Source: Clostridiales bacterium (GTDB lineage Bacteria > Bacillota > Clostridia > Saccharofermentanales > Saccharofermentanaceae). Taken from it: a stretch of DNA of 64,000 nucleotides. The notes under the pieces are model-generated. The model was not told the DNA's origin, ran no database searches, and saw only the letters and a program-made list of their open reading frames with translations. The translations under genes and the position numbers were made by a program. The DNA lies in assembly GCA_017961235.1 (NCBI GenBank), contig JAGCXQ010000021.1, positions 17,009-81,008 on the forward strand, given 5' to 3'. Positions 7,414-15,560 of the stretch are shown piece after piece (the stretch's first letter is position 1; each line of letters begins with the position of its first letter).

Positions 7414-9060
7414 ATGAAAACGGGAATGAAACGGGTAAGTGCTTTTCTCATGGGCGCGGTTTTATTGATCGGAACTGCCGGGTGCTCTAAGGGCAATAAG
7501 AAATTCGATAAAATGAAGGAAAAGGCGGAGCGCACCGTCAAAGAATATTTCGATAATCTCTCGACCGGAAATATCCCCATGCTCTCCAACTATTGCGATC
7601 CGGAGAACGATCGGTTCCAGGATATTAAAGGAATGCAGATCATCGATGATTCTACCACCAGCGAGTCTTCGGACTACGAGAATGTCTATCCGCAGCAGGA
7701 TTATCTGGTGTACTGGTATGCTTATCTCAACCACGTAAAAGTCGAGCCGGGAGAGTTTACTCTTGACGGAGATAAAGGCACGATCGAGGTCAAACTCAGT
7801 ATTATTGATTCTCAAAAAGCACTTAGCTTCTCCGGCCAGCTCGATGAAGTTTATATTCTGCGTTATCTGACTGAGGCGTATGACTATACGTCGAAAACGG
7901 TCCTTCTCTCTCTCGACTGCGACCCCGATGAAGAGACCTGCAAAATAAAGACCATGCAGATGGTTTTTAACGAGGTTAAAAAACAGTTTGACATCGTTAT
8001 TGATATGCTCCCGAAAAAGAATAATATGCTGGAGGATAAGCTCTTCAATTTCATGAGCAGACTGATCACTCTGGACACAGATTATCTGTCCGACAGCGCC
8101 TTTGATCTCGGGGTGGATATCAGCAGCTACGCCAACGGTTTCAAGCCGTTATATCAGGCGATGCTATCCTGCTGCACCTACGAATATGAGGTCTCTAACA
8201 TCAAGGGCGGCAACGCGGAATTCGATATTACCATCCATAAAAAAGACGAAGAAAATGCTCTTTATACTTTCACTTGCGAGCCGAAAAACTGGGGACCTTC
8301 CTATGAGAAAATACTCACTTACGCTGTCCATGCTCCGCAGAACTTCGATGCGCAGGAAGACCTGCGGCCTGTCGCGCCGGTGGCTTCCGGCTTCTCCGAG
8401 CAGCTCAAGATGGAAGCAGATCAGACTTTTACCGTCCATGCCAAGTTCAAAAAAGATTCGAGTGCCACATACGGGTACAGCGTGAAGGGTGATTTTCACG
8501 AAGTCTTTCCCGCCGTTATCACGGGAAATACGGAAAGATGCAGACTCCCTTCTTTTACCGAAAGATATCTCGAAGATGTATGTCGATCGGCGGTAGAAAA
8601 CCTCAGAAAGTATAACGCGATCAAGCCCGCAGATTACTTCAATCTGCGTAATATGTTATATATCAATCTCTCTCCCGAGAAATACTCCGAAGTCATGAAG
8701 AATCACAATTTCACACAAACTAAGGAAAATGTGGACGGATACAACAATTATTCCAGGGACGGCAGGTTCATCATCACAACCACGAAATATGAGGATATGG
8801 ATCATCTGCTCGATAGTTCGATGTCGGACTATACGCTTCTTGAGAGCCTGATCGCAGACGGCACATATACCGGAACGCTTTCCGGCGGCTGGGTCTTCTA
8901 TGAGCACCGCGGCCAGATGCCTGACAACGGAACCATGACTGACGTCTATACCCGCTCGCTTGCTTTTTCGACCCACACCATAACTATCCAGATCTTAAAA
9001 TGCACTGACGCGGATCTCCAGGAATTGCTGAAAATCCTTAAAGAGCTCGGTCTGGAATAA
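7414..9060 (+). CDS. Large lipoprotein, paralogue 2 of a tandem pair
   Basis: 548 residues, colinear with the preceding gene and clearly produced by tandem duplication; signal peptides are nearly identical (MKTGMKRVSAFLMGAVLLIG, then TAGC). It has the same block order: LSTGNIPMLSNYCDPEND, ETCKIKTMQMVFNEVKKQFD, MLPKKNN, SDYTLLESLIADGTYTGTLS and YEHRGQMPDNGT. Divergence is greatest in the middle, suggesting different ligands or partners. GGGAAGGAAAGG precedes the ATG. It has its own TATACT-like -10 (about 7354), so it may be expressed separately. 8-mer copies are at 7439 and 7815; the 7439 copy is conserved with paralogue 1. Function unknown. Confidence 0.85.
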   Translation: MKTGMKRVSAFLMGAVLLIGTAGCSKGNKKFDKMKEKAERTVKEYFDNLSTGNIPMLSNYCDPENDRFQDIKGMQIIDDSTTSESSDYENVYPQQDYLVYWYAYLNHVKVEPGEFTLDGDKGTIEVKLSIIDSQKALSFSGQLDEVYILRYLTEAYDYTSKTVLLSLDCDPDEETCKIKTMQMVFNEVKKQFDIVIDMLPKKNNMLEDKLFNFMSRLITLDTDYLSDSAFDLGVDISSYANGFKPLYQAMLSCCTYEYEVSNIKGGNAEFDITIHKKDEENALYTFTCEPKNWGPSYEKILTYAVHAPQNFDAQEDLRPVAPVASGFSEQLKMEADQTFTVHAKFKKDSSATYGYSVKGDFHEVFPAVITGNTERCRLPSFTERYLEDVCRSAVENLRKYNAIKPADYFNLRNMLYINLSPEKYSEVMKNHNFTQTKENVDGYNNYSRDGRFIITTTKYEDMDHLLDSSMSDYTLLESLIADGTYTGTLSGGWVFYEHRGQMPDNGTMTDVYTRSLAFSTHTITIQILKCTDADLQELLKILKELGLE

Positions 9061-9150
9061 GTTGCGATGCGCGGCGCTTGCAGTCTTCGCATCTTTGCGC
9101 GCGGCGCGCGGCAAGCGGCAAGCGATCAGAGCCGCGCTCCCTTCATGCGC

Positions 9151-9951
9151 TCACTTTACCTGTTTCCAGGCGGCGTGCGGATCCTTGATCTCGACGATAT
9201 TGTCGCCGGTATCGATGCCGTATTTTTCCAGGAAAGCACTTAACCCCGGCGTGTTTTCCTGCTGTCTTAAGAGCAGCGTCTGGTGGGCATCGCATCCGAG
9301 AACGAACTTCGCGCCCATGTCCTTCGCCAAGCGGAAGAAACGGTCACAGGGGTAATTGCGTCCGTCGGAAAAGCCGTACATATTTACTTCCAGCGGGATA
9401 TCCAGTTCGATCGACTTTTCGATGATGCGCTTCATGTGCTTGCAGAAGATCTCATCCGGTCCCGTATAGTTCACCAGATCCGGATGTGCGAGATAGGTGA
9501 AAAGCCCTGTCTCCATGCCTTCGACCGTGGTATCCACGTAGCAGATCAGGTTTTCTTCTTTATCCGTCTTCTCACCGACGTAGATGCCCTCGACTTCATT
9601 CGGCGCGAAGTGCTGTCCCTGGATAAGATAGTCCAGCGGGAACTTTCTAAGTTCTTCCATCAGCGCCGCGAAGTACTTTCTCGAGTACTCCACTTCGTAT
9701 CCGATCAGGATCTGAATGTCATTCTTATATTCTTCGCGGAGCTTCACGAGAGTCTCCGTGTAGTCCGTAAGCTCGGACATGCGCATGCGGATCCACGAAT
9801 AAAACTCCGCTTCAAAAGGCTGCGGCGAGTGATCTGAGAACCCCAGCACCTTAAAGCCTTCCTTAATTGCTTTCTCAATAAACTCCCGCTCGGAACCCTT
9901 CGCGTGGTTACAGCGCGGCGTGTGTGTATGGTAATTCGCTAACATTTTCAA
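9151..9951 (-). CDS. PHP-family histidinol-phosphatase-like hydrolase
   Basis: 266 residues. Members remove phosphate from L-histidinol phosphate using a trinuclear metal site. Metal ligands are visible in order: NYHTHTPRCNH (residues 6-16), GFSDHSPQ, IGYEVEYS, IQGQHF, YLAHPDL, NMYGFSDGRNYPCDRF and GCDAHQT. No other his gene is adjacent, so the substrate is uncertain; stand-alone PHP phosphoesterases of this type are often annotated as HisJ/HisK. Convergent with the lipoprotein gene to its left; the roughly 90 bases between are GC-rich with repeated GCGCGGCG strings. Confidence 0.85.
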   Translation of the reverse strand: MKMLANYHTHTPRCNHAKGSEREFIEKAIKEGFKVLGFSDHSPQPFEAEFYSWIRMRMSELTDYTETLVKLREEYKNDIQILIGYEVEYSRKYFAALMEELRKFPLDYLIQGQHFAPNEVEGIYVGEKTDKEENLICYVDTTVEGMETGLFTYLAHPDLVNYTGPDEIFCKHMKRIIEKSIELDIPLEVNMYGFSDGRNYPCDRFFRLAKDMGAKFVLGCDAHQTLLLRQQENTPGLSAFLEKYGIDTGDNIVEIKDPHAAWKQVK

Positions 9952-10075
9952 CTTCCTTATTTCCGGGCACAGCCCGAATTGTTCCGGGCGCGGCGGCCCA
10001 AATTGCTCCGGCGCAACCTCGCGCCGGTGGCACTTCCCTCATGTGGAGAGTCGCGCCAGTGCCCGCGGCGCCGGT

Positions 10076-10345
10076 TTAGCGCTTCTCCTTCAGGAAAAAG
10101 CCGCACTCATTCGCGGCATCGCGGAAACACTCGAGGATACTCTCCGCGTACTCTCCGAGGTTTTCCTCCAAGATCGCCGTATTCACGAAAAGAACTGCGT
10201 TATCAGTGCTTTTCGAGCTGAGGCAGTCATAAAGCGCATCGAGATTCTTCCCGAAATACTCCGGAAACTCCATCTCCTTTGCGATCACGGCGTACGCCTC
10301 GTCCCTACTCGTCATATCTTTTCCATCAAGAAGGTAGATATTCAT
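10076..10345 (-). CDS. Barstar-family ribonuclease inhibitor
   Basis: 89 residues. The barstar fold is recognisable by the N-terminal strand MNIYLLDGKDM, the helix with FPEYFGKNLDALYDCLSS (residues about 27-44; barstar has YFGxNLDALWDCL) and acidic surface residues of that helix that block the nuclease active site. The start lies one base after the stop of the barnase gene, and the ribosome site GGGGAGGTG overlaps that stop, so the two are translationally coupled with the toxin first. It should act inside the cell as immunity protein for the exported RNase. An 8-mer at 10206 encodes the SSKST segment. Confidence 0.92.
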   Translation of the reverse strand: MNIYLLDGKDMTSRDEAYAVIAKEMEFPEYFGKNLDALYDCLSSKSTDNAVLFVNTAILEENLGEYAESILECFRDAANECGFFLKEKR

Positions 10346-10346
10346 G

Positions 10347-11051
10347 TTACACCTCCCCGTACAGCAGCGTGAATGTCTCGTAATGGTCGTCGGTGTAGTA
10401 GATCAGGCCGTCATTGGAGAACACGATACGCTTGGCGCCGCGGGACTTCTTGCCCTTCGTGTCGATGTCGCACTCGGTATAGGTGCGCCCGCTCTTCTTC
10501 GGAAGCGCGCCCTCACGGTTTCCGAACTTGTCGCCGCCGATGCTTGCTCCTGGGAAATAGTCCTCGAGCGAGCCGCCTTCCCAGCCCTTCGCCCTCGCCT
10601 CGTTCTTCGTCACGAAGTTCTTCGGCAGGTGGCCGTAAGTGTGGATATACAGCGCCACATCGTCCTTTGACGTGTACTCGCCATTCTCATCGATCTTCGC
10701 TTCCGTTGGCGCACTAGTCGGCTCCGTGGTCGCCTTCGTCTTCTTCGTTTCCTTCGAAGTCGGCTCGGTCGTGGCCTCGGTGGTCGGTGCTTTTTCCGTA
10801 GTAGTAGGCGCCTCGGTGGTCGGCTCTGTAGTCGTCTCTGTCGGCGCTTCCGTGGTCGGTGCGACCGTCTCCGTCAGTTTTTCCGTCGTCAGAGCTTCGC
10901 TCTCTGTCGTCTGCGTCACGCTCTCGGCCGCCGTTGTCGTCGTAGTCGGCGCTTCTGTCTTCTTCGCTTTTTTCTTGCATCCCGCAAACAGGCCCAGCGC
11001 GATCACCGCGGTGACCAGCAGGAGCCACAATTTCAGGTTTTTCTTACCCAT
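10347..11051 (-). CDS. Lipoprotein-anchored barnase-family ribonuclease
   Basis: 234 residues: a lipoprotein signal (IALGLFAGC, Cys25), a Thr/Glu/Pro-rich linker of repeated TTEAPT/TTEPT units (about 35-110), then a complete barnase domain. The domain matches barnase throughout (LPKNFVTKNEARAKGW, SIGGDKFGNREGALPKKSGR, DGLIYYTDDHYETFT). Catalytic residues equivalent to barnase E73, R83, R87 and H102 are E193, R204, R208 and H223. It should cleave RNA, preferring guanosine, outside the cell. Normal barnases are freely secreted; the lipid anchor and long spacer suggest a cell-surface enzyme for defence or nucleotide scavenging. A TATAAT lies upstream at 11092-11097. Barstar follows. Confidence 0.93.
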   Translation of the reverse strand: MGKKNLKLWLLLVTAVIALGLFAGCKKKAKKTEAPTTTTTAAESVTQTTESEALTTEKLTETVAPTTEAPTETTTEPTTEAPTTTEKAPTTEATTEPTSKETKKTKATTEPTSAPTEAKIDENGEYTSKDDVALYIHTYGHLPKNFVTKNEARAKGWEGGSLEDYFPGASIGGDKFGNREGALPKKSGRTYTECDIDTKGKKSRGAKRIVFSNDGLIYYTDDHYETFTLLYGEV

Positions 11052-11185
11052 ATGTCATTCCTCTTTACGTCATTTCATCTTTTCGCGCTATATTATAGCA
11101 AAACTTGCCGCCCGCGACGCACCGAAAACCGATCTTTATTGTCAAAATCCGACCTTCCATTTCGCTGGTTCATCTATTTTTTCGT

Positions 11186-11452
11186 TTTTTCAATTTCTAG
11201 CCTACCGATTTTTGAGGCATGATAGGCTATATTTCGCATTTTTAAAATTCTAGCCTACAGCGAACTAATCCATATTTTGCATTTTTCAATTTCTAGCCTA
11301 TATTGTCTCCAGCCTCAATAATCCAAATTCTCGATTTTTGCAATTCTAGCCTACTTCGACATAATCCATATTTTCGATTTTTGAGTTTCTAGCCTACTCC
11401 TTCTCGAAAAGCACTAATCCATATTTCATTTTTTTGCAATTTTAGCCTACTT
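11186..11452. repeat. BIME-like hairpin array, copy 1
   Basis: TAGCCTAC-type arms start at 11198, 11251, 11294, 11347, 11390 and 11443: spacings 53, 43, 53, 43, 53. Each closes an imperfect hairpin of about 35 bases with a TAGGCTATATT- or TAATCCATA-like partner; A/T-rich loops lie between. An 8-mer copy (11407) sits in one of the longer spacers. It occupies most of the 546-base space between the barnase start and the ABC permease end. It aligns along its length with the array at 33.1 kb. Confidence 0.85.
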
Positions 11453-11471
11453 TTCTTCCTCGCAGCCATAG

Positions 11472-11509
11472 AAAAACTCCCACACGGCCATTTCCGCATG
11501 GGAGTTTTT
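11472..11509. terminator. Rho-independent terminator
   Basis: AAAAACTCCCA (11472-11482) pairs with TGGGAGTTTTT (11499-11509). The A-run and T-run on the two sides let it work in both directions; it ends the ABC transporter operon transcribed leftward. Confidence 0.85.
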
Positions 11510-11597
11510 GAGTTATCTACTTAAGAAGCACCCGATCCGAGCCATTCCCGGACCGGCCTCAGCGCGCCACGGCATCGTCCGCGTCCCGCACGCCCGC

Positions 11598-13301
11598 TCA
11601 CCTATTCACCAGGAAGTGCGGCGTCATCAGCGTGAACAGCGCGCCGATGCCGACATTAAATATCGAGCCGATGATGAGCATGACCATCGGGACGTGGAAG
11701 ACCACACCGAGCACGACAAAGATCGCAGCCGGCATAAGTCCGAAGTACAGCATCATGATCTGCACAAATGTCTTCAGCGTCGAGCCGGCCTCGCCCGGAA
11801 CCGATACATCGATAAAAGCACCGACCGTCGTGCCGAAGAGCGACACAGACAGGATGAATACGTACCAGCTGATCGCGATTACCGGAGAAGTGCCGAGCAT
11901 GATCGCCGCCACCACGACAGGCAGCAGCAGGTCGATCGCATTGACCGCGATGCTTCCGAGAAGCGAATACCAGATCTTCTTCAGCGGTGACTCCGGGATC
12001 AGCACGAAAAACTCGCGCTTCGTATCCTCCAGGAGCGGGTTACCGAGCGTTCTGTAGAACATCAGGAACGTCAGTGCGCACGCCGGGATGATAAACGGAT
12101 CGACGGAACCGGTGTTCGCGTCTTTTGCGATCCAGGCCGCAAAGCCGGCCACCAGTGTGAACACGACCAGTGTATTTGAGAAGATCTTGAACTTGCTGAA
12201 TCTCAGGCGGTTGAAGATCGCCTTATGAAGAAATACACTCGCTCCGGATCCGTGATGGAATCCGTCACGCTCGATATTTCCTTTTCTTTCCTTCTGGCGC
12301 ACCATGACACCGCCCTTGGATACGCTTTTCGCGCCATCCAGCAGAGCCGCCTGCTTATCGGTTTCCGTCATCGCATCTTCGTAGAAGTCCGCCTTCACCT
12401 TCCAGATCAGGGCAACGATCAGTGTGCAGGAGAATACGAACAGCACGAGGTACAGCAGCGACATCGCGACTTCGCCCTCGATCGCGTGATAGCACATGCC
12501 GCGCATCCAGCCCCAGAACGGGATCCAGAACGTATGCTTATTCGCGAAGAAGTCAAAGGCACCCGTCAGCCAGTCTTTGCCGGTGGCCATTACGTATGCG
12601 GCAAAAGCACCTGCAATGATGGCATATACGATGATGACGTATCTGGAAAGCCCGGATGTGCCGTGCTTTGTCTTACTCATTATCGTGTAGAACGTGACCT
12701 GTACGAGTGTGCCGAAGATCAGGATCAGGCCGTAGGCGATGATCAGCGAGATCGCGCCCCAGGTGGTAAAACCTGCATTGTAGATGAGGTTCGGCAGCTG
12801 GAACAGCATGTAGATCGACAGGAACAGCGACATCGCCAGTGTCCCGATCAAGCGGAACATCAGGACCGACTGTGGTTTCATCGGACTGGCAAATAGCATC
12901 GGCACGTCGGCCGGTTTGAAGATCTTTCCGGATGATTTCGCGTTCGAGATATTCATCGCGAGCGTCAGGAAAAATACGATGCTGATGATAAGGCCGACGA
13001 GGTCATTTGCGGTCTTTCCGCGCTCTGTCAGAAAGCTCGGCAGCTTAATTTGCTTCTTCGCCGCGGTCACTTCCGTGCCGTCCGGGGAAACGACTGTCTC
13101 GCCGTCCTCTCCGATAACTACAGAAGCCTCGGTATCCTCCTTCGATTTATCCTTATCGGATTTCGGTGCGATCGCGCTGATGCCTAGACCGATCACCACA
13201 CCCAGGAGCATACACGCGAGCATGATCGCTACCCACGTCTTCAGCACCTTCTTGATCGTATTGATGAAGGAGTGAAAGGTGTAATAGAAAAAAAGTCTCA
13301 T
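11598..13301 (-). CDS. ABC exporter permease
   Basis: 567 residues with about 12 hydrophobic segments. After the first segment (about 24-46) there is a charged extracytoplasmic stretch rich in Asp/Lys (SDKDKSKEDTEASVVIGEDG). It resembles the large permeases of two-gene ABC exporters that pair with one ATPase. The start codon overlaps the ATPase stop (TGATG), showing tight coupling. 8-mer copies at 11814 and 12603 fall in predicted membrane segments (GAFI, GAFA). Substrate unknown; neighbours give no clue. Confidence 0.8.
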   Translation of the reverse strand: MRLFFYYTFHSFINTIKKVLKTWVAIMLACMLLGVVIGLGISAIAPKSDKDKSKEDTEASVVIGEDGETVVSPDGTEVTAAKKQIKLPSFLTERGKTANDLVGLIISIVFFLTLAMNISNAKSSGKIFKPADVPMLFASPMKPQSVLMFRLIGTLAMSLFLSIYMLFQLPNLIYNAGFTTWGAISLIIAYGLILIFGTLVQVTFYTIMSKTKHGTSGLSRYVIIVYAIIAGAFAAYVMATGKDWLTGAFDFFANKHTFWIPFWGWMRGMCYHAIEGEVAMSLLYLVLFVFSCTLIVALIWKVKADFYEDAMTETDKQAALLDGAKSVSKGGVMVRQKERKGNIERDGFHHGSGASVFLHKAIFNRLRFSKFKIFSNTLVVFTLVAGFAAWIAKDANTGSVDPFIIPACALTFLMFYRTLGNPLLEDTKREFFVLIPESPLKKIWYSLLGSIAVNAIDLLLPVVVAAIMLGTSPVIAISWYVFILSVSLFGTTVGAFIDVSVPGEAGSTLKTFVQIMMLYFGLMPAAIFVVLGVVFHVPMVMLIIGSIFNVGIGALFTLMTPHFLVNR

Positions 13302-14122
13302 CAGTCTTTCTCTCCCTTCGCCTCAGCGTCCGCTTTTTCCGCGTCCGCGCCAAAAGCACTGTCCCCGGAAGTGTCCGAAGAGTCATCCGAAGCTGCGTCT
13401 GCGGGTGCTTTTACAGAGGAAGGAGAAATACCCTCGGTTACGAGGAAGAACTGATCTTCGAGGGTCTTGCCGGCGCTCTCGATCTCTTTGCGAGTAACGT
13501 TCGCGCAGACCTGGCCGTTCTGCATGATGACGGTTCTGTCCCACAGCATATCGACACTATCGATGATATGCGTACTGATCAGCATAGTCTTGCCGGCCTG
13601 ACGCATCTCCTCGATGTAGTTCTTGAGTTCTTTGATCGCGTGCGGATCGAGGCCCAGGAGCGGCTCGTCCATGAGGATGATGTCCGGGTCCGGAAGAAGG
13701 CCGATACAGAGATTCAGTTTCTGCTGCATACCCTTACTGAGCTCGTCGCCGAATTTCTTTTTCTTGTCGGCGAGCTCGAAACGGTTGAGGAGCATCTCGA
13801 CGCGGTCCTTATAATTCGTCATCTTGTACGCGCGGGCGATGAACTCCAGGTGCTCGACGACGGTAAGATTCGGATGAAGAGACGGCAGCTCCGGGATATA
13901 GCCCATGATCCTTCGGGCTTCGGAAGTCTTATTCGGGAAACCATCGACCGTGATCTCGCCCTCATATTTCAGGAAACCGATGATCGACTTGATGATCGTA
14001 CTCTTGCCCGCGCCGTTCGGCCCGAGAAGAACCGTCAGCGATCCCGGCTCCAGCGTGAAGGAAACATCCTTGCACGCGACATTTTTCCCATACTTCTTGG
14101 TAACACGATTAACTACTAACAT
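13301..14122 (-). CDS. ABC exporter ATP-binding protein
   Basis: 273 residues. Walker A GPNGAGKST (about 34-42), signature ELSKGMQQKL, Walker B IILMDEPLLGLDP and the switch histidine in ISTHI are present. It energises the permease encoded by the overlapping next gene. The last 35 residues (from about 238) are an Ala/Asp/Ser/Lys-rich tail not needed for ATPase function. That tail is encoded by DNA carrying two 8-mers (13352, 13405) and GGAAG-GTCCGAAG-like words that recur in low-complexity parts of other genes here. Confidence 0.92.
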   Translation of the reverse strand: MLVVNRVTKKYGKNVACKDVSFTLEPGSLTVLLGPNGAGKSTIIKSIIGFLKYEGEITVDGFPNKTSEARRIMGYIPELPSLHPNLTVVEHLEFIARAYKMTNYKDRVEMLLNRFELADKKKKFGDELSKGMQQKLNLCIGLLPDPDIILMDEPLLGLDPHAIKELKNYIEEMRQAGKTMLISTHIIDSVDMLWDRTVIMQNGQVCANVTRKEIESAGKTLEDQFFLVTEGISPSSVKAPADAASDDSSDTSGDSAFGADAEKADAEAKGEKD

Positions 14123-14301
14123 TGATACTCTCCCTGTTTCGCGGCCAATTCCCGGTGCTCCTTGTTTCCCTATTTCACCGGAAAACGGGCTTCGGGCGTC
14201 TTTTTCATTTCCCTGCCCGCCGCATTTTATGATTTTATCCTAAAGTATATGGTTCAAGCAATCGCCAAGAAAGATTTAAGAATTTCTAAAGTTGCACGTG
14301 C

Positions 14302-14392
14302 GATGGACTAAGCATCGTTTTTTCTGGGCTTTAGTCCATCGTTTTTCAAGAGGCGATGGACTAAACGGCGTTTTTCCGGGCTTTAGTCCATC
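14302..14392. repeat. Two 38-39-bp inverted repeats, 53 bp apart, downstream of pfkB
   Basis: GATGGACTAA (14302-14311) pairs with TTAGTCCATC (14331-14340); a second copy is 14355-14364 with 14383-14392. The right arm of the second covers the stop codon and last residues of the kinase gene. T-rich loops suggest terminator function; the 53-base period equals that of other arrays in the window. Confidence 0.8.
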
Positions 14393-15357
14393 TCCTGCAG
14401 GAAGGCCTCGACCTGTTCCCTGTTCTGAAGCGCCGTTCCCGCGCCCACCGCCGTCGTGCAGATCGCGCCACACGCATTGGCGAAAAGAAGCGCCTTTTTC
14501 ATCTGCTCTTTCTCGAAAAGCACTTGTCCGGCGGCATTCTTTGCCCGCAGGATCTCCGCAGCAAGCCCTGCCACGAAGCTGTCCCCCGCACCGGTCGCAT
14601 CCACCGCATTGATCGGAAAAGCCGGAAGAGCAATGGACATCTGCGCATTCTTGAAGAAACAGCCCTTGGCGCCGAGCTTGATCAGCACATTCTTCACGCC
14701 ATAGGAGAGGAATACATCCGCCATCTCCTCCGGATCTTCTTTGCCGGTATAGTACTTGGCCTCATCTTCATTCGGCGTGATGAAATCGATCAGCGGCAAG
14801 GTCTTTGCAATATCGTCAAGCCCGAGCTTTACAAAGTTCGGAAGTTTCGTATCCGCGAAGATCATCGTGCCTGATTCCGATGCGCGCGAGCAAACATCAT
14901 GGATGATCTCAGGATCATTAAATGGCGCGCGGAACAGCGATCCCAGAATGATGATCTTCGCACCGGAAAACGCGTCCGGGTGCTTTTCGGGATGAAAATT
15001 ATAGCGGTGTGAGGAATTCGTGATCGACTTTCGTGTGCCGTCCTCATTTACAAACATCGTTGTCACCGGTGTCGGGTGATCCTTTTCGCGAAGGATCCTC
15101 GAAGTATCGACATGGTTCTTCTGAAGATAGGAGCAGATCATGTCGCCGGCCGGGTCATCGCCCAGGAAGCAAAAGATCCCGGTACTTACTCCGAGGCGGG
15201 CGGCCGTGACTGCCTCATTTACAGCTTCGCCGCCGACATTCAGTGAACCGGACGCCGCCGTAAAACCGGAAGCCGAGACGGGCTCAGGATCAAAACCCTT
15301 GATAATAGAGTCCACCAGGGCCGTACCCATGCAAATGATATCCAGCTGCTCACTCAT
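14383..15357 (-). CDS. PfkB/ribokinase-family sugar kinase
   Basis: 324 residues. The N-terminal GxxxxD start (CMGTALVDSIIKG), the GG motif (LNVGGEAVNEAVTAARLG, residues about 39-56) and the C-terminal active-site motif DATGAGDSFVAG (about 248-259) with catalytic Asp are all present. It phosphorylates a sugar or nucleoside; fructose, 2-keto-3-deoxygluconate or ribose are possible, and context does not decide. The 8-mer at 14516 encodes QVLFEK. It is preceded by a terminator-like hairpin (15375-15406), so it is probably transcribed separately from the genes to its right. Confidence 0.88.
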   Translation of the reverse strand: MSEQLDIICMGTALVDSIIKGFDPEPVSASGFTAASGSLNVGGEAVNEAVTAARLGVSTGIFCFLGDDPAGDMICSYLQKNHVDTSRILREKDHPTPVTTMFVNEDGTRKSITNSSHRYNFHPEKHPDAFSGAKIIILGSLFRAPFNDPEIIHDVCSRASESGTMIFADTKLPNFVKLGLDDIAKTLPLIDFITPNEDEAKYYTGKEDPEEMADVFLSYGVKNVLIKLGAKGCFFKNAQMSIALPAFPINAVDATGAGDSFVAGLAAEILRAKNAAGQVLFEKEQMKKALLFANACGAICTTAVGAGTALQNREQVEAFLQEMD

Positions 15358-15371
15358 ATATTCCGCTCCTT

Positions 15372-15412
15372 AAAGAACAGTGACCGGTAATAAACCGATC
15401 ACTGTTCCGCAT
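15372..15412 (-). terminator. Terminator-like hairpin after the small peptide gene
   Basis: ACAGTGA-CGGT and ACCG-TCACTGT arms (about 15375-15406) form a strong hairpin just after the 38-residue peptide gene; T-richness on the minus strand is modest. It also lies in the leader of the kinase gene, so it could attenuate. Confidence 0.55.
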
Positions 15413-15432
15413 TTTTTGTATTGAAAATCTTT

Positions 15433-15549
15433 TCAGTTTTTCTTTCCGTGAATCGGATCTGTATCAACATTTCCATCCACGCTATCAGTAATAACATCTA
15501 TGTTTTCGAAAAAGATTACTTCTATGTCCAGTTCCTTGTAGTTTTCCAT
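15433..15549 (-). CDS. 38-residue acidic peptide next to the transglutaminase gene
   Basis: An ATG at 15549 with AAGGAGAG in front opens a 38-codon frame ending in TGA at 15433. The peptide begins MENYKELDIEVIFFENIDVI and continues with TDSVDGNVDTD and a basic end (HGKKN). It lies 11 bases after the stop of the secreted transglutaminase-like protein and before a hairpin, so both are likely co-transcribed. The pattern of a hydrophobic-acidic EV-I-F-E core followed by DVITDS and a Gly/Asp/Asn tail resembles small clostridial peptides often found near such genes, possibly RiPP-like precursors. That comparison is from memory; no modifying enzyme is adjacent. Confidence 0.55.
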   Translation of the reverse strand: MENYKELDIEVIFFENIDVITDSVDGNVDTDPIHGKKN

Positions 15550-15560
15550 CTCAACTCTCC

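Noticed and set aside
10639..11253. 204-residue Val/Ser-rich frame opposite the barnase gene
   Set aside because: Arises from the Thr/Glu repeat linker read backwards; the barnase active site fixes the coding strand.
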